Assembly (NCBI GenBank): GCA_023091735.1
Contig: JALKBU010000220.1
Coordinates: 1-59,567 of the forward strand
From: Trichomonas tenax
Lineage: Eukaryota > Parabasalia > Trichomonadida > Trichomonadidae
Length of the DNA: 59,567 bases
Direction: 5' to 3'
Shown here one piece after another: positions 20,659 through 30,075 of the stretch. How positions within the stretch are numbered: position 1 is the first letter of the stretch; each line of letters starts with the position of its first letter. Made by a program: the position numbers and the translations under genes. Under the pieces are notes generated by a model. It did no database searches and had not been told where the DNA came from. It saw only the letters and a program-made list of their open reading frames with translations.

Positions 20659-20736
20659 AGATGATCAATTTCGAGCACAAGCTCTCCAGAACAGCGAGTG
20701 TCTGGAGAGCTTGTGCTCGAAATTGTTCATCTTTAA
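20659..20736. repeat. Near-perfect hairpin with 34-bp arms
   Basis: The left arm runs from AAAGATGATCAATTTC through CAAGCTCTCCAGA and the right arm is its reverse complement, with a single mismatch, around a loop of 10 bases (ACAGCGAGTG). The arms are less AT-rich than the surroundings. No coding frame is involved. Such a stem would be very stable in RNA. Confidence 0.85.
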
Positions 20737-20996
20737 TGGTATTTATTTTGTTTGTTAAGATATCGAAAATAAAGCAATTGCAAACGCGAAAATTACCTCT
20801 TAGACACTCATTTTCTCCAATGCGTTAATCTTTTGGATGAGGTGGGCAAAAAACACGTCTTATTCAATGAAATTTGATCTTGATGATAATAATATCGGCT
20901 CCTGAAGCGATTTTACAGCATTTCATTGATTAGCATCTGAGTGCATATGGTTTTCGATGTTAAAATTTCACATTTTATGCTTGATAAAAATTAATT

Positions 20997-21132
20997 TGAC
21001 ATGTAATAAAGATTAAATATATCAAATGTCTTATGTAAACTTTTCAAATTCAAAAAATTTGCCATGTAAATATAAATTAATTAATACAAAATGACGCGTA
21101 AAATATTCAAAAATACAATTTTGTCATGTAAA
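20997..21132 (+). promoter_or_regulatory. Regular array of five TGWCATGTAAA-type elements
   Basis: Five same-orientation elements end at 21007 (TGACATGTAAT), 21039 (TGTCTTATGTAAA), 21070 (TGCCATGTAAA), 21102 (TGACGCGTAAA) and 21132 (TGTCATGTAAA, exact). Successive spacings are 32, 31, 32 and 30 bases, close to three helical turns. The array is 220-360 bp upstream of the initiator-binding-domain gene. A regulatory function is inferred. Confidence 0.55.
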
Positions 21133-21354
21133 CTAATTTTAAACACTTCGAAGATTAAATACTATAATATGAAATTCCTCACAGAACTGCATATAAATAT
21201 TAAATAATTAGCAATTTTTTTGAGAATTTCTCCACAAAATAAAACCAATCATGACAATCTGATGAATAAAATATAATCTATATTATACACCTCAATCATA
21301 TATCAAATAAAAACAGAGCTCAAATTCCTAAAATCTTTGCGACGATAGCCTCTA

Positions 21355-21888
21355 ATGGAGCAAACGCCCCTTCACATGAATCGGGCGCTTTACTCGAAGC
21401 TCGTTCCGTACTTCGTGAACTGCTCCATCTCCAACCAACGGCAGAGGTCGATATTCAAAGACATTAAATATACAATTAATCTCGTTTGTTCGGTACACAA
21501 CAAACCACAGCTATTTCTATACATTGCCGGTCTTGTTGTATTTTCTGACAGAGTTTTCGCTATAAATTTCAGAAAAGCGGCAAATTTATTTCAATATTCT
21601 AAATCTAGCATAAAAAATTTCATGAACAAACGCAGATACCAACGAATTAGCTATGATAGTAATGATGTACCGATAAATTTTACAGAAATTCCGCATTATA
21701 GAAAATGGGTAATTTTTAAAACACCAGAAGATGACATTCTTTCATCCCTGTTTCGAGAATTCCGTTCAATATACGTAAAACAAGTATCAGATGCTATTGA
21801 TAATAATAACAACGATTTTCCTTCATTAGCAATGGCAATGATGCGAACGGCTGAAACAGAATCTAGGTGCGAGAGCAAAAATATTTAG
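21355..21888 (+). CDS. Short initiator-binding-domain (IBP39-type) protein
   Basis: Residues about 10-130 resemble the winged-helix initiator-binding domain of trichomonad IBP39. The best segment is LYIAGLVVFSDRVFAI (55-70) followed by the recognition-helix region with YSKSSIKNF (81-89), which parallels the family's KSSINGS box. IBP39 recognises the initiator at transcription start sites and recruits RNA polymerase II through a separate C-terminal domain. This protein is only 177 residues and has just a short Asn-rich, probably disordered tail, so it may bind DNA without the recruitment module. Start: the ATG at 21355; Met8 is an alternative. The gene lies downstream of a strikingly regular motif array. 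The assignment rests on recalled motif similarity and could be confirmed by a profile search. Confidence 0.6.
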   Translation: MEQTPLHMNRALYSKLVPYFVNCSISNQRQRSIFKDIKYTINLVCSVHNKPQLFLYIAGLVVFSDRVFAINFRKAANLFQYSKSSIKNFMNKRRYQRISYDSNDVPINFTEIPHYRKWVIFKTPEDDILSSLFREFRSIYVKQVSDAIDNNNNDFPSLAMAMMRTAETESRCESKNI

Positions 21889-22133
21889 ATTTTTTTTGTT
21901 GTTATTTAATAAAGATATTCATAGAGATAGATTTTTGACACACGCAGTTATAGATATAAAACTAATCAACCTGCAGAATACATGTATTGATTTTTCACTA
22001 ATTTTGCAAAAATATATTGAATTATCAAAAATATCTTTCAATCTCTTAATAAAAATCAAAAATTATTATGCTTGTTATCTAAGCATTATTCTCTAATAAC
22101 AAACTTTTACAAACAAAACAAATATTTTATTAT

Positions 22134-23462
22134 CTATTCTTCTTCTTGTGTTAGAAGATGCTCAAGGAAAGCAAGACTCGGACTTTCGCATCCTTCGGTT
22201 ATCAGGTCATCTAAAGTCTCAATAAACTCGCTATCATTAAAATACTTTAATATTTGGTAATTTTGATCCTTATCAGCTCTTGAGAAAAGACTGAGGGCAC
22301 CAACAGCGAAATCTTCTATTTGGCTGCCATTGAGAGACTCTAAAACATTAAAGAGGGACTCTAAAATTTCATTTGTTGAGAAAAAAGCAATTGCAAATGA
22401 TGTCAACATTAATGCAGAAAATGCCATTGTGCATTTGATTTTGACATCGGCTGTTCCTTCATTCAATAGTTGTATTAGATACTGCGGGACTCTACTTTCA
22501 AGAACAACCTCTACAACAGCTTCTCCGCAACAGAAAAAGTTTCCGCATAACTCGCACAAAGACTCTAAAAATTCATCATCTCTTTGTTCAATTGTTAAAT
22601 GATTGAGCATTCCCAATGCGAGCATTTGAACAACAATTCGTTCATCACTAACTGATGACAAATTTATAAATATATCTAATGTTGTTGATTGAACAAAATT
22701 CGAAGATTTGATTGAAAGAAAATTCATCAAATAAGGAAACAGTTTTTGTTGGAATATTACATTCGCTAAAAATTCGGGATTTTTGCTTGCAAATTTCGAT
22801 ATAGCTAATATCGCACACTGGCGGATCTCTGTATACTGAGATTTCGTGAAATAAAGCATCTTTTCAAAACACTCGTTCATTAAATCATCTCCATTAATCA
22901 GATCACAACAAATCATTGATGAAATCATATTGATTATCATTTTATTGATTTGCAAAATCGGCACAATGGAATATTCCTCGCTGGGAACAGTATCGCAGTC
23001 GAGATAAACCGATATCTGAAAAGGAAAGTCAAAAACTGGAGTTGGAATTTGGGTGATTTTTTGATTTTCGATTGTTGAAATATAAAACTCCAAAAGCAAA
23101 ATAACAGATTCTGAATGTGATTTACTCAAAGGGATCATCTTTTCTGTAATTTTGGCTGATATTTGTGGATCTAGCATCGAATTTAAAATTTGATCATCTT
23201 CTTTAGTGAGTTCTTTCATAATAATAATGAGTTGTTTCATATATATTGGTGGGAAATTATCGATTAGAATTAAAAATTGATTGCAACATTCACTTGTTAG
23301 TTCAAAATTGATATAAAATTCGATTAAATGATCGAAATGTTCATTTTTTGTTTCATTCTGAAATAGCTCAAGCGCTATCTCATTTCTTAGTTTCGAATTT
23401 GAACCATTTGATTGATTTTTTGCTAATTTCATGAAATAATTGACATCTGACTTGTAATCCAT
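22134..23462 (-). CDS. Armadillo/HEAT-repeat protein, 442 aa
   Basis: The start is the ATG at 23462; the frame opens two codons earlier with GTG, which is not used as a start here. The chain is almost entirely short amphipathic helices in pairs, for example MLYFTKSQYTEIRQCAILAISKFASKNPEFLANVIF and ALSLFSRADKDQNYQILKYF-type units, as in armadillo or HEAT solenoids. No nuclear-import (IBB) or catalytic domain is visible. It should act as a protein-binding scaffold in the cytoplasm or nucleus; the partner is unknown. It is divergent from the U2A' gene with only 92 bp between the start codons, so the two share a promoter region containing TGTCACTTTT elements on both strands. Confidence 0.7.
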   Translation of the reverse strand: MDYKSDVNYFMKLAKNQSNGSNSKLRNEIALELFQNETKNEHFDHLIEFYINFELTSECCNQFLILIDNFPPIYMKQLIIIMKELTKEDDQILNSMLDPQISAKITEKMIPLSKSHSESVILLLEFYISTIENQKITQIPTPVFDFPFQISVYLDCDTVPSEEYSIVPILQINKMIINMISSMICCDLINGDDLMNECFEKMLYFTKSQYTEIRQCAILAISKFASKNPEFLANVIFQQKLFPYLMNFLSIKSSNFVQSTTLDIFINLSSVSDERIVVQMLALGMLNHLTIEQRDDEFLESLCELCGNFFCCGEAVVEVVLESRVPQYLIQLLNEGTADVKIKCTMAFSALMLTSFAIAFFSTNEILESLFNVLESLNGSQIEDFAVGALSLFSRADKDQNYQILKYFNDSEFIETLDDLITEGCESPSLAFLEHLLTQEEE

Positions 23463-23554
23463 TGTCACGTTTTATTAAGAAAAGTGACACACTTTCGACA
23501 CTTTTTTGTTAAGTCAGTTTTTTCATCACTTTTGTCATAATATTTTTTTTCAAA
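23463..23554. promoter_or_regulatory. Compact divergent promoter with TGTCACTTTT elements
   Basis: Only 92 bp lie between two divergent starts. AAAAGTGACAC near 23480 is the complement of TGTCACTTTT pointing toward the ARM-repeat gene. ATCACTTTTGTCATA near 23525-23540 points toward U2A', and both carry TCAYW initiator matches within 20-30 bases of an ATG. Confidence 0.55.
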
Positions 23555-24052
23555 ATGAAAAGATTGACTGTTGAAGCAATTATGAAAGCACCGGCTTTCC
23601 GAAATACGCTCAAAGAACGCGAGCTGGACCTTCGTGGCCTCAAAATACCAAGAATTGAGAACATTGGCTGTACACAAGATCAATTTGATATTATTGATTT
23701 TTCAAACAACCAAATTGAGGTCATTGAGGACCTTCCTTCATTGAAGAGACTTACAGCGCTACTGATAAACAACAATCTCGTCAAAAAAGTTGCAGATAAT
23801 TTTCCAGAAACATGTCCCAACATCAAAACAGTGATGTTGACAAACAACAACATTCGTACATTCAAAGATATCGCTCCACTTACTTATTGCAAAGATATCG
23901 AATATATGAGTTTGTTGGCAAATCCAATTGTTTACATACCAAATTATCGCATTATCACTATCAAGCTCTTTGGTAAGTTGAAATACTTGGATTTCCAAAA
24001 AGTTACAAATGCTGAAAGAGAACAGGCAAAGGAGCTTTCACTTGAAGAATAA
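23555..24052 (+). CDS. U2 small nuclear ribonucleoprotein A' (U2A')
   Basis: This leucine-rich-repeat protein of the U2 snRNP helps U2B'' bind U2 snRNA stem-loop IV during branch-site recognition. The N-terminus MKRLTVEAIMKAPAF and the block RELDLRGLKIPRIENIG (about 23-39) are close to the animal protein. Then come DQFDIIDFSNNQIEVIEDLP, three further LRR units with LLINNN and MLTNNN strands, and the LRR-cap YLDFQKVTNAERE (147-159). Length is 165 aa against about 255 in human: the LRR core is complete and only the disordered tail is missing. It shows that a spliceosome is present although the genes here lack introns. Start confirmed by the close initiator-like sites. Confidence 0.93.
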   Translation: MKRLTVEAIMKAPAFRNTLKERELDLRGLKIPRIENIGCTQDQFDIIDFSNNQIEVIEDLPSLKRLTALLINNNLVKKVADNFPETCPNIKTVMLTNNNIRTFKDIAPLTYCKDIEYMSLLANPIVYIPNYRIITIKLFGKLKYLDFQKVTNAEREQAKELSLEE

Positions 24053-24444
24053 CTGACAAATTCATGGCAAGAAATAGTTATATTAATTAATTGTTCTGTA
24101 ATAGATAAATTGTAATTTTCACTATTTTAATTATTTTTATGCTAGTCTCAAATAATTATATGATCCAGTAGCAGCCATTATATAATGAGTAAATTCGAAT
24201 CATAAATGGAGTTTTGTGATTGATATTTTATGGATTTTTCAATTTCATATACATCAAAAAAGAAATGTATAATAAGATTTACAAAGTTAATGTAGTTTAT
24301 GGCATAAAGAATATGGGCTCGAATCAACTTTTTTGTTAATCAAATTTAAACTTTTTTGATTTTTATTGGGTAATTCAATGTTACTGAATGTGGAGAGTAC
24401 GGAAATCTTAGAGAGGAATCGATAAAAAGTGCCATTATTTAATT

Positions 24445-25560
24445 TTGTTTTTCTTTTTCTTATTCCTTCATTCACGAAGCATCGAAATCTTCGACGATGA
24501 TTCATTCAAGAAATTCGTAGCGAACAGTTTCGAAAAACCGATATTTTTTCTATTTTATTCATCAGATTGTCCACATTGCAAAGGATATCCAGAAAAATTC
24601 GCTAGATTCGAAAAGCAAACATCACTAAAGGACGAAATTATTGTAATGATGAGCAATTGTTATGGGAAAACGCCTTCTGCATGTGATTTTTTCAATATAC
24701 GTGGAACTCCAGCAGCTTCACTAATAATGGGCAACGTGGTTAAAAATTGGAGAAAAATAAACGTATTTGAAGAAGATAATTGGGAAGTTGAAATCAGAGA
24801 AAATATGAAAACGACAGAAATAAAATTACCAACAAATAATTTACCGTCAGATGTAGATGTACCAATAGGATCATCCATATATCATCTAATCGCTAATAAT
24901 GAAGACGATCCGTATTTAGAAGTTTTTCGAGTTTATTCACGCATGAAATCAGTATATGGAGCTTCATTTTACTACTCAATAGACCCAAGAATCAAGTCTA
25001 TTAGTTTGATAAGTTACAAAAGTTTGAATTGTCCAAAATCTTTTTCAGGAGATATAAATGCAATGAAAAGGTTCCTTGCGGATGAATCATACGGAATACT
25101 ACATGAAATAGACTATTACGAGTATGAAGATCGCTTAAATGAAACGTTAGTTATTTGGATTTTCTACAGCAAAGAGTTTAATCCTGATATAAAGAAATTA
25201 CTGGTCAAAACAGCAACAAGTAAATGCGACAATACAGTTTTTGGATACATTGATGCAACAGTCGATAAATCTTTAATCGACATGAAAAAGATTTCTCTTA
25301 TTAGTCTTCCTGTATTGCTTGTTAGGAACGGAGCCATTGGATGCGAAAAAATATGGAAGAAATCCGTTTACAAGGCGACAGCAGGTTTAATTCCAAATAT
25401 TCGTAACAATATATGCGAAGAAACAATCATCAAAAAAGAAGCCGCCAAAGAAAGGCCATTCATCTATCAACCGATCTCCGTCGTAATTGTTATCATCTAT
25501 GTTATCATATCATTTGTTCTTCCGAAATTCCAAAAGAAAAAATCCAAACATTTAGTTTAA
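24445..25560 (+). CDS. Thioredoxin-domain membrane protein (PDI-like), no ATG at the 5' end
   Basis: A hydrophobic N-terminal stretch ending near residue 10 would serve as a signal peptide. A thioredoxin domain follows with the active site CPHC at 42-45 in the context FYSSDCPHCKGYPEKF, and FNIRGTPAAS near 83-92 supplies the cis-Pro loop. The middle (about 110-335) looks like degenerate thioredoxin folds. A single span at 341-359 is followed by a short basic tail. This suits an ER-membrane protein disulfide isomerase relative that oxidises or isomerises disulfides in secreted proteins. The frame has no ATG: upstream it stays open to a TAG at 24409, and the first possible start codon is TTG at 24445. 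A single-base change of a former ATG, a sequencing error or early decay could explain this. The rest of the frame is intact. Confidence 0.7.
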   Translation: MFFFFLFLHSRSIEIFDDDSFKKFVANSFEKPIFFLFYSSDCPHCKGYPEKFARFEKQTSLKDEIIVMMSNCYGKTPSACDFFNIRGTPAASLIMGNVVKNWRKINVFEEDNWEVEIRENMKTTEIKLPTNNLPSDVDVPIGSSIYHLIANNEDDPYLEVFRVYSRMKSVYGASFYYSIDPRIKSISLISYKSLNCPKSFSGDINAMKRFLADESYGILHEIDYYEYEDRLNETLVIWIFYSKEFNPDIKKLLVKTATSKCDNTVFGYIDATVDKSLIDMKKISLISLPVLLVRNGAIGCEKIWKKSVYKATAGLIPNIRNNICEETIIKKEAAKERPFIYQPISVVIVIIYVIISFVLPKFQKKKSKHLV

Positions 25561-25594
25561 AAAAATATCACCTTGTATGTTATGCAAAAGTTAC

Positions 25595-26984
25595 TTATTC
25601 TTCTATATCTTCTTCGAATTCAGCTGCAAGATCTTCTTTGTATTCATCTGCAAAATCTTCTTCATCATGATCATTTTCGAAATCTTCTTCACCGATGTCT
25701 TCATCAGCACATTATTCAACAATTGTATTTTTGATAGCAAAGTCTTGAAGAGATTCATAAATGATTTTGCTATAGTTTGCGTGATTTTCCATTCTCTCCT
25801 TTTCCGGACTATTGATACCTTTAACCAAAAGTTCATACAAACTTGGAGTAAATTGGTGTATTTTTATATCAATGAAATGACATATTTCTTTGAGTTGTTC
25901 ACTTGGATCTTTAATTGCCGCAAAGTATTAATATTCTGTAAACTTGATTAAAATATTCTTCAAATCACCATCAATTTTGAATGATGTCAATAAAGCTTCA
26001 AATCGTGAGACATCAAGTTCTTTGGTGGCACTATATGAGTTTGGATTCTGCTCTATTAAATCAGTGCATTTTTCATCAATTGAATCAAATGATTTTTAGT
26101 GAACTTGAAATCACGATCGTAAAGTTTTATTAAGTCGTAATGAGGAAGAACTGCTTGGATCATTGACCAGTATTCATAAGGCTTCTGCGAGTATCGTGGA
26201 ATCGTTTTTGCGAGGAAATAAAGTTTAACTTTCAAAATTGGAGCAACAGGATTCATTTTATGCAAATGCATCAAATAGTCACATTTAATTCTTGATTTCT
26301 TCCATCCAGCTGATATTGATTCATGATATTTCATAAAACTAAAGAGACTTAGTGCTGTATAAATGATATCATTTGATGAATATTCAAGAAATTCGTTAAA
26401 TTTTTGGATTTCTTCACAGTAAGAAAGATTTCTATATTGATATTGTCTTACTGCAAAATTCATCTCGTATTTAATAGTAAGCGATTCCTTTGCTTCTTTT
26501 GCATGTTCTATGAAGTCGTCAACGCAGTTAATTGCTTGAGATAAACTAAACCTATCGGTTAATGAAGTTAAATTTCTAACTTGAGTGTCAATTACATTAT
26601 ATGGATTAAACTGAATACAGTTGTTAAATAACGATGGAAGGTCACGAGTTGTGTTGAAAAAGACTTTATAAACGCGGCTGTGATTAAATAAAAGAGTTAA
26701 TGCAGCTTTTACTTCATCATCAGGGTCTATAACAATGAAACCGTTCCTTAAATTAACATGATATGGTTTCTTGGGGTTGTAAGTCCAAAAGAAGCTTTTT
26801 CCTTTATCTGGAAAAAATTGTGCAATTTGAATCATTCCAATATCATCAATTGATCTAAATTTAGTTCTTCCTTCGATATCAATCGCGAAATATGCATTAT
26901 TACTTTCCCCAGAATTGATTTTTTCAACAATAATCGATAAGCTGACGTTTATTTAGATTCCTGTAAACAATCTTGTGCACGCAT
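25595..26984 (-). pseudogene. Decayed 3'-5' exonuclease (DEDD family) gene with frameshifts and in-frame stops
   Basis: The largest piece, 26056-26835, encodes the centre of a 3'-5' exonuclease domain. The frame stays open upstream of its first ATG and there reads FAIDIEGRTKF, the Asp/Glu motif I, so the ATG at 26835 is internal. Motif II is NTTRDLPSL and a third Asp lies in SSNDIIYTA. No ATG exists in this frame; a possible original start (ATG at 26984) is in another frame just upstream. At the 3' side a one-base loss in an A run (T run at 26093-26097 on this strand) shifts the frame. The shifted frame then continues as good coding sequence to an acidic tail ending at 25595, interrupted by TAA codons at 25928-25930 and 25712-25714. 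The original product was probably an RNase D/EXD-like RNA or DNA exonuclease. A sequencing artefact cannot explain all lesions easily. Confidence 0.75.
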
Positions 26985-27084
26985 TCAGTGATTTTACATT
27001 TCACTGAACTCGGAAACATTTTGTTCATTGGTAATCAAAAAAAAAAAAAAAACTAAAAAAGGAAAACAAAAATTAGTCACTTTT

Positions 27085-27185
27085 TCATACACCTCTTATA
27101 ACCTTATAACTACACTTTTTAATATTTTATCACTTTTTTAAATAGACAATAACCTTATATAGATCGCAATTAACCTTATTATGAC
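27085..27185 (+). promoter_or_regulatory. Promoter region of DAW1 with three TAACCTTAT copies
   Basis: TAACCTTAT occurs at 27099-27107, 27150-27158 and 27171-27179. ATCACTTTTTT and AGTCACTTTTTC lie among them, and GACACTTTT lies near 27184. All are within 115 bp of the start codon of the WD40 gene. Confidence 0.45.
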
Positions 27186-27211
27186 ACTTTTATTTAAACG
27201 AGATCTTGAAA

Positions 27212-28504
27212 ATGTCTGTTAAACTTAAGAGCTTGAATGTGAAATATTATCCTCCAGGACTGAGTTTGGAGTACTCCATTGGTGGCCAAGTTAAACGAAA
27301 AAACATTCCTTTGCCTGCAATAACGAATTTAACAGATTTAAATGCGCTAGCAACTAAAATTATTTCAGAAAATAGCGAATTTCCTGCAAGACATAAGCAA
27401 AAGCTGATTGATGCTCTTCATCAAATACTTAGAATGCAAAATGTCGAATATTCACAATTTTTCTTACAAAACGTACATAAAACACACCAGATGCCGATAT
27501 TAGACTGCTCATTCAACAAGAATGGTGACTTATTTGTTACAGCTTCCTCAGACAGAACATGTTGCATCTGGGAGACAGAATCTGGCCGCAATATTGCGAA
27601 TTTGAAGGGCCACACTAACGTAGTATACAACTGCACGTTCAATACTCCAGTTGGCAATCTCGTTGCTACAGCTTCTTTCGATAAAACTGGCGGGATTTGG
27701 GATGTTCAAAGCGCGAAGAACTTACATATTCTTAAAGGCCATTCACAGGAAGTTGTGTCTATTAGATTCGATCCAACTTCAATGCTTGTCGCTACAGCAT
27801 CAATGGATTCCACATGCAGAATATGGGATGTTGAAACAGGCTCTATAAAGCACATCCTTGAAGACCACACAGCGGAAGTTATCGGAATCGACTTCCATCC
27901 AACAGAGCCAATGCTGCTGACATCATCATTCGATCACACAGCGAGACTCTGGGATACGAGAACAGGCGATTGCATTTCTATTCTTAGAGGTCACCAAGGT
28001 GAGCTAACTGGCGCTGAATTTTCGACATGTGGCAATATGGTAATCACTGGATCAGAAGATAGGACAGCAAGATTGTGGGATATCAGGACAGTCAAGAATA
28101 TTGCTGTCTTATCTGGTCACACAGACCAGGTTTTGAATGTCTGCTTCTCTATAGATGGAACGAAAGTTGCCACTGCATCACTCGATAAAACAGCAGCAAT
28201 ATGGTCCACGGTCAACGGAAATAAAATCGCAGTTTGTGAAGGCCACACAGATGAAGTTGGCTCTGTTATGTTCTCTCCACAAAGCAACAAACTTCTCACT
28301 GCATCTGATGACACAACATGCAGACTTTGGGATGTAGAAGATGGCTCTTGTACAGAAGTTTTAGAGGGCCACACAGATGCTGTTCTCATGTGCTCTTTCA
28401 ACTACGCTGGTGACAGAATTATCACTGCTTCCAAAGACAACACTGTCAGGCAATGGAAGGCCGGTGAAACAAAGATGAATGAGGATTTTGATTTTGAATA
28501 TTAA
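27212..28504 (+). CDS. Dynein assembly factor with WD repeats, DAW1/ODA16 (WDR69)
   Basis: The start is the ATG at 27212; the frame opens at a TTG two codons earlier. The N-terminal part (SLNVKYYPPGLSLEY) matches the family-specific leader of DAW1/ODA16, which has YYPPGIMLEY at this point. Eight WD repeats fill about residues 90-425, each ending in variants of ASFDKTGGIWDV, SMDSTCRIWDV or SSFDHTARLWDT. The last one reads ASKDNTVRQW, where the animal protein has TGSKDNSCRIW. DAW1/ODA16 is an adaptor that carries outer-arm dynein into flagella on intraflagellar transport trains, so this gene indicates motile flagella. Length, 430 aa, is as in animals. It is convergent with the surface-protein gene, whose stop lies only 60 bp away. 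Confidence 0.92.
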   Translation: MSVKLKSLNVKYYPPGLSLEYSIGGQVKRKNIPLPAITNLTDLNALATKIISENSEFPARHKQKLIDALHQILRMQNVEYSQFFLQNVHKTHQMPILDCSFNKNGDLFVTASSDRTCCIWETESGRNIANLKGHTNVVYNCTFNTPVGNLVATASFDKTGGIWDVQSAKNLHILKGHSQEVVSIRFDPTSMLVATASMDSTCRIWDVETGSIKHILEDHTAEVIGIDFHPTEPMLLTSSFDHTARLWDTRTGDCISILRGHQGELTGAEFSTCGNMVITGSEDRTARLWDIRTVKNIAVLSGHTDQVLNVCFSIDGTKVATASLDKTAAIWSTVNGNKIAVCEGHTDEVGSVMFSPQSNKLLTASDDTTCRLWDVEDGSCTEVLEGHTDAVLMCSFNYAGDRIITASKDNTVRQWKAGETKMNEDFDFEY

Positions 28505-28564
28505 TGTGTTTATAAAAATAGATATTATATAATTAGATATTTAGAATACAATATTATATCGAAG

Positions 28565-29761
28565 TTAAGCGCGCCGGAAGTCTTTCTTCCTTGAACCCGA
28601 AGACCGTGAGCTCTGTAGGTATGATTTGAGTTTGAAGTAGAATGAAGCAGAGAGGCAAACACCAAAAACAAAGCCTATGCCTAAGAGAACATAAAGTGTC
28701 TGATTCTCAGAGAGTTTTCCAAAGATCTTTGCTTTAGGATTGATTAATGGCGTTGGTGTGAAGCGTGCTTGGCAGTTGAATGAGTTTAACATTGTCATCA
28801 TGTGCGGAGTTGCGTCTTTGTCAACTTTGCAGTTTGTTGTTCCCATGTTTGCGCCGAGTTGCGGTGGGAGAATGAAAACGCAATCATAGAATGTTATCTT
28901 TGATTCTTTGACTGTCTTTGACTGATCAGCTTCAACCTTATTGAGAATTGCGCAGTTGAAAACGAATATTTCACGCTCTTCAACAGAGAGAAGACTTGTT
29001 GGAGTATCAGTTTTCTCTTCCTTGATGAGGTTGATTCTTGTGATTAACTGAGAGCGTGGAAGTTTAACAGACAACACGTAGCTGATCTTTCCGCAATCAA
29101 ATGTTGAATCAGTGAACTTGAGAAGGTGATAATTGGGTAAGAAAATTGCAGCATTTGGTGTGGAAGCGGTAGCGTCTGTAAATGAAGAGTTATGCTGAGA
29201 CACCGTTGCTCTGACAGATTCTACATTGCAATCAATACCTTTCGATCCTTGATGTGAGGTTGTTGAAATAATAATCGATACTCCCTTCTTAATCAGGATA
29301 TCCGATGGTGAAATGCAGCCTGTGAAGCAGCAGCTGAGGATTGTTGCGCGTGAAAGGAATAAATGCACAATTGGTTGTCTTTCTGTGACGCAAGTTGTGA
29401 AAGTGGAGTCGGAAATAATGACAGGGCAGTTGACCTCGATATATATCGACGGGGCGTCATCCTTGATGGCAGAAAAGTGAGAATTTATAACGTGAATCGG
29501 TTCATCGGACTCTTGCTGTGCGAGAATATCCAAACTAGTAAATGAAGTTATCTTTTTACTTGACATAGCGACGGCTCCAGACAGTGAATTTGTGAATTTG
29601 CTCGAATAAATGTTGAATTTGTTATGTGTGTATAAAACTTTCGAGAACTGTCGCGAAAATGCGCATTTACTGAGAGTAAACTTTCTGTTGACTGATAAAA
29701 ACGGGGAATTGCTCAGCGATCTTTGAGAAATAAGATGGAAAATTGTGGAATTAATCGGCAT
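28565..29761 (-). CDS. Beta-helix-like surface protein with C-terminal membrane anchor
   Basis: The start is the ATG at 29761; the upstream TTG at 29788 is not a start. Repeated short strands rich in Ser, Thr, Phe and Asn (FTLSKCAFSRQF, VIISDSTFTTCV, LKFTDSTFDCG) resemble right-handed beta-helix repeats of trichomonad Pmp-like and related surface proteins. A single membrane span near 353-375 (YVLLGIGFVFGVCLSASFYF) is followed by a basic Ser/Arg/Lys tail of about 22 residues. No cleavable signal peptide is evident, as is common for such trichomonad proteins. It would sit in the plasma membrane with the helix outside. Its exact role, for example adhesion, is not shown by the sequence. A TGTCACTTTT site and CTTACATGTCA lie within 60 bp upstream. 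Confidence 0.7.
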   Translation of the reverse strand: MPINSTIFHLISQRSLSNSPFLSVNRKFTLSKCAFSRQFSKVLYTHNKFNIYSSKFTNSLSGAVAMSSKKITSFTSLDILAQQESDEPIHVINSHFSAIKDDAPSIYIEVNCPVIISDSTFTTCVTERQPIVHLFLSRATILSCCFTGCISPSDILIKKGVSIIISTTSHQGSKGIDCNVESVRATVSQHNSSFTDATASTPNAAIFLPNYHLLKFTDSTFDCGKISYVLSVKLPRSQLITRINLIKEEKTDTPTSLLSVEEREIFVFNCAILNKVEADQSKTVKESKITFYDCVFILPPQLGANMGTTNCKVDKDATPHMMTMLNSFNCQARFTPTPLINPKAKIFGKLSENQTLYVLLGIGFVFGVCLSASFYFKLKSYLQSSRSSGSRKKDFRRA

Positions 29762-29817
29762 ATTTGTAAAATTGTCACTTTTGCACAACTTTTAGCACTT
29801 TACAAACTTACATGTCA
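29762..29817 (-). promoter_or_regulatory. TGTCACTTTT and CTTACATGTCA upstream of the surface-protein gene
   Basis: TGTCACTTTTGC starts at 29773 and CTTACATGTCA lies at 29807-29817. Both of the window's recurrent elements therefore occur together in this upstream region. Confidence 0.45.
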
Positions 29818-30075
29818 AAAATCAAATACTGTTACCTTTTCTGATAATTTACAAGTGTTAAAGTCATCTTCCTTATTACAAAGTTTTGTTGCTGAAAATA
29901 CATCTGTATTTCGACACCAGTTTTTCTTTGTCCAGTAATACATCAATTGTATTGTACATTGACAACTTTCTCAATTGTTCCTTTAAGACTGCAAAAAGTT
30001 TATCGGGCCTTGTATTAGTAGCTACACGGGAAATGTATGGTGACACAATTTCCACTATTTAAATTGCATGTCAAA

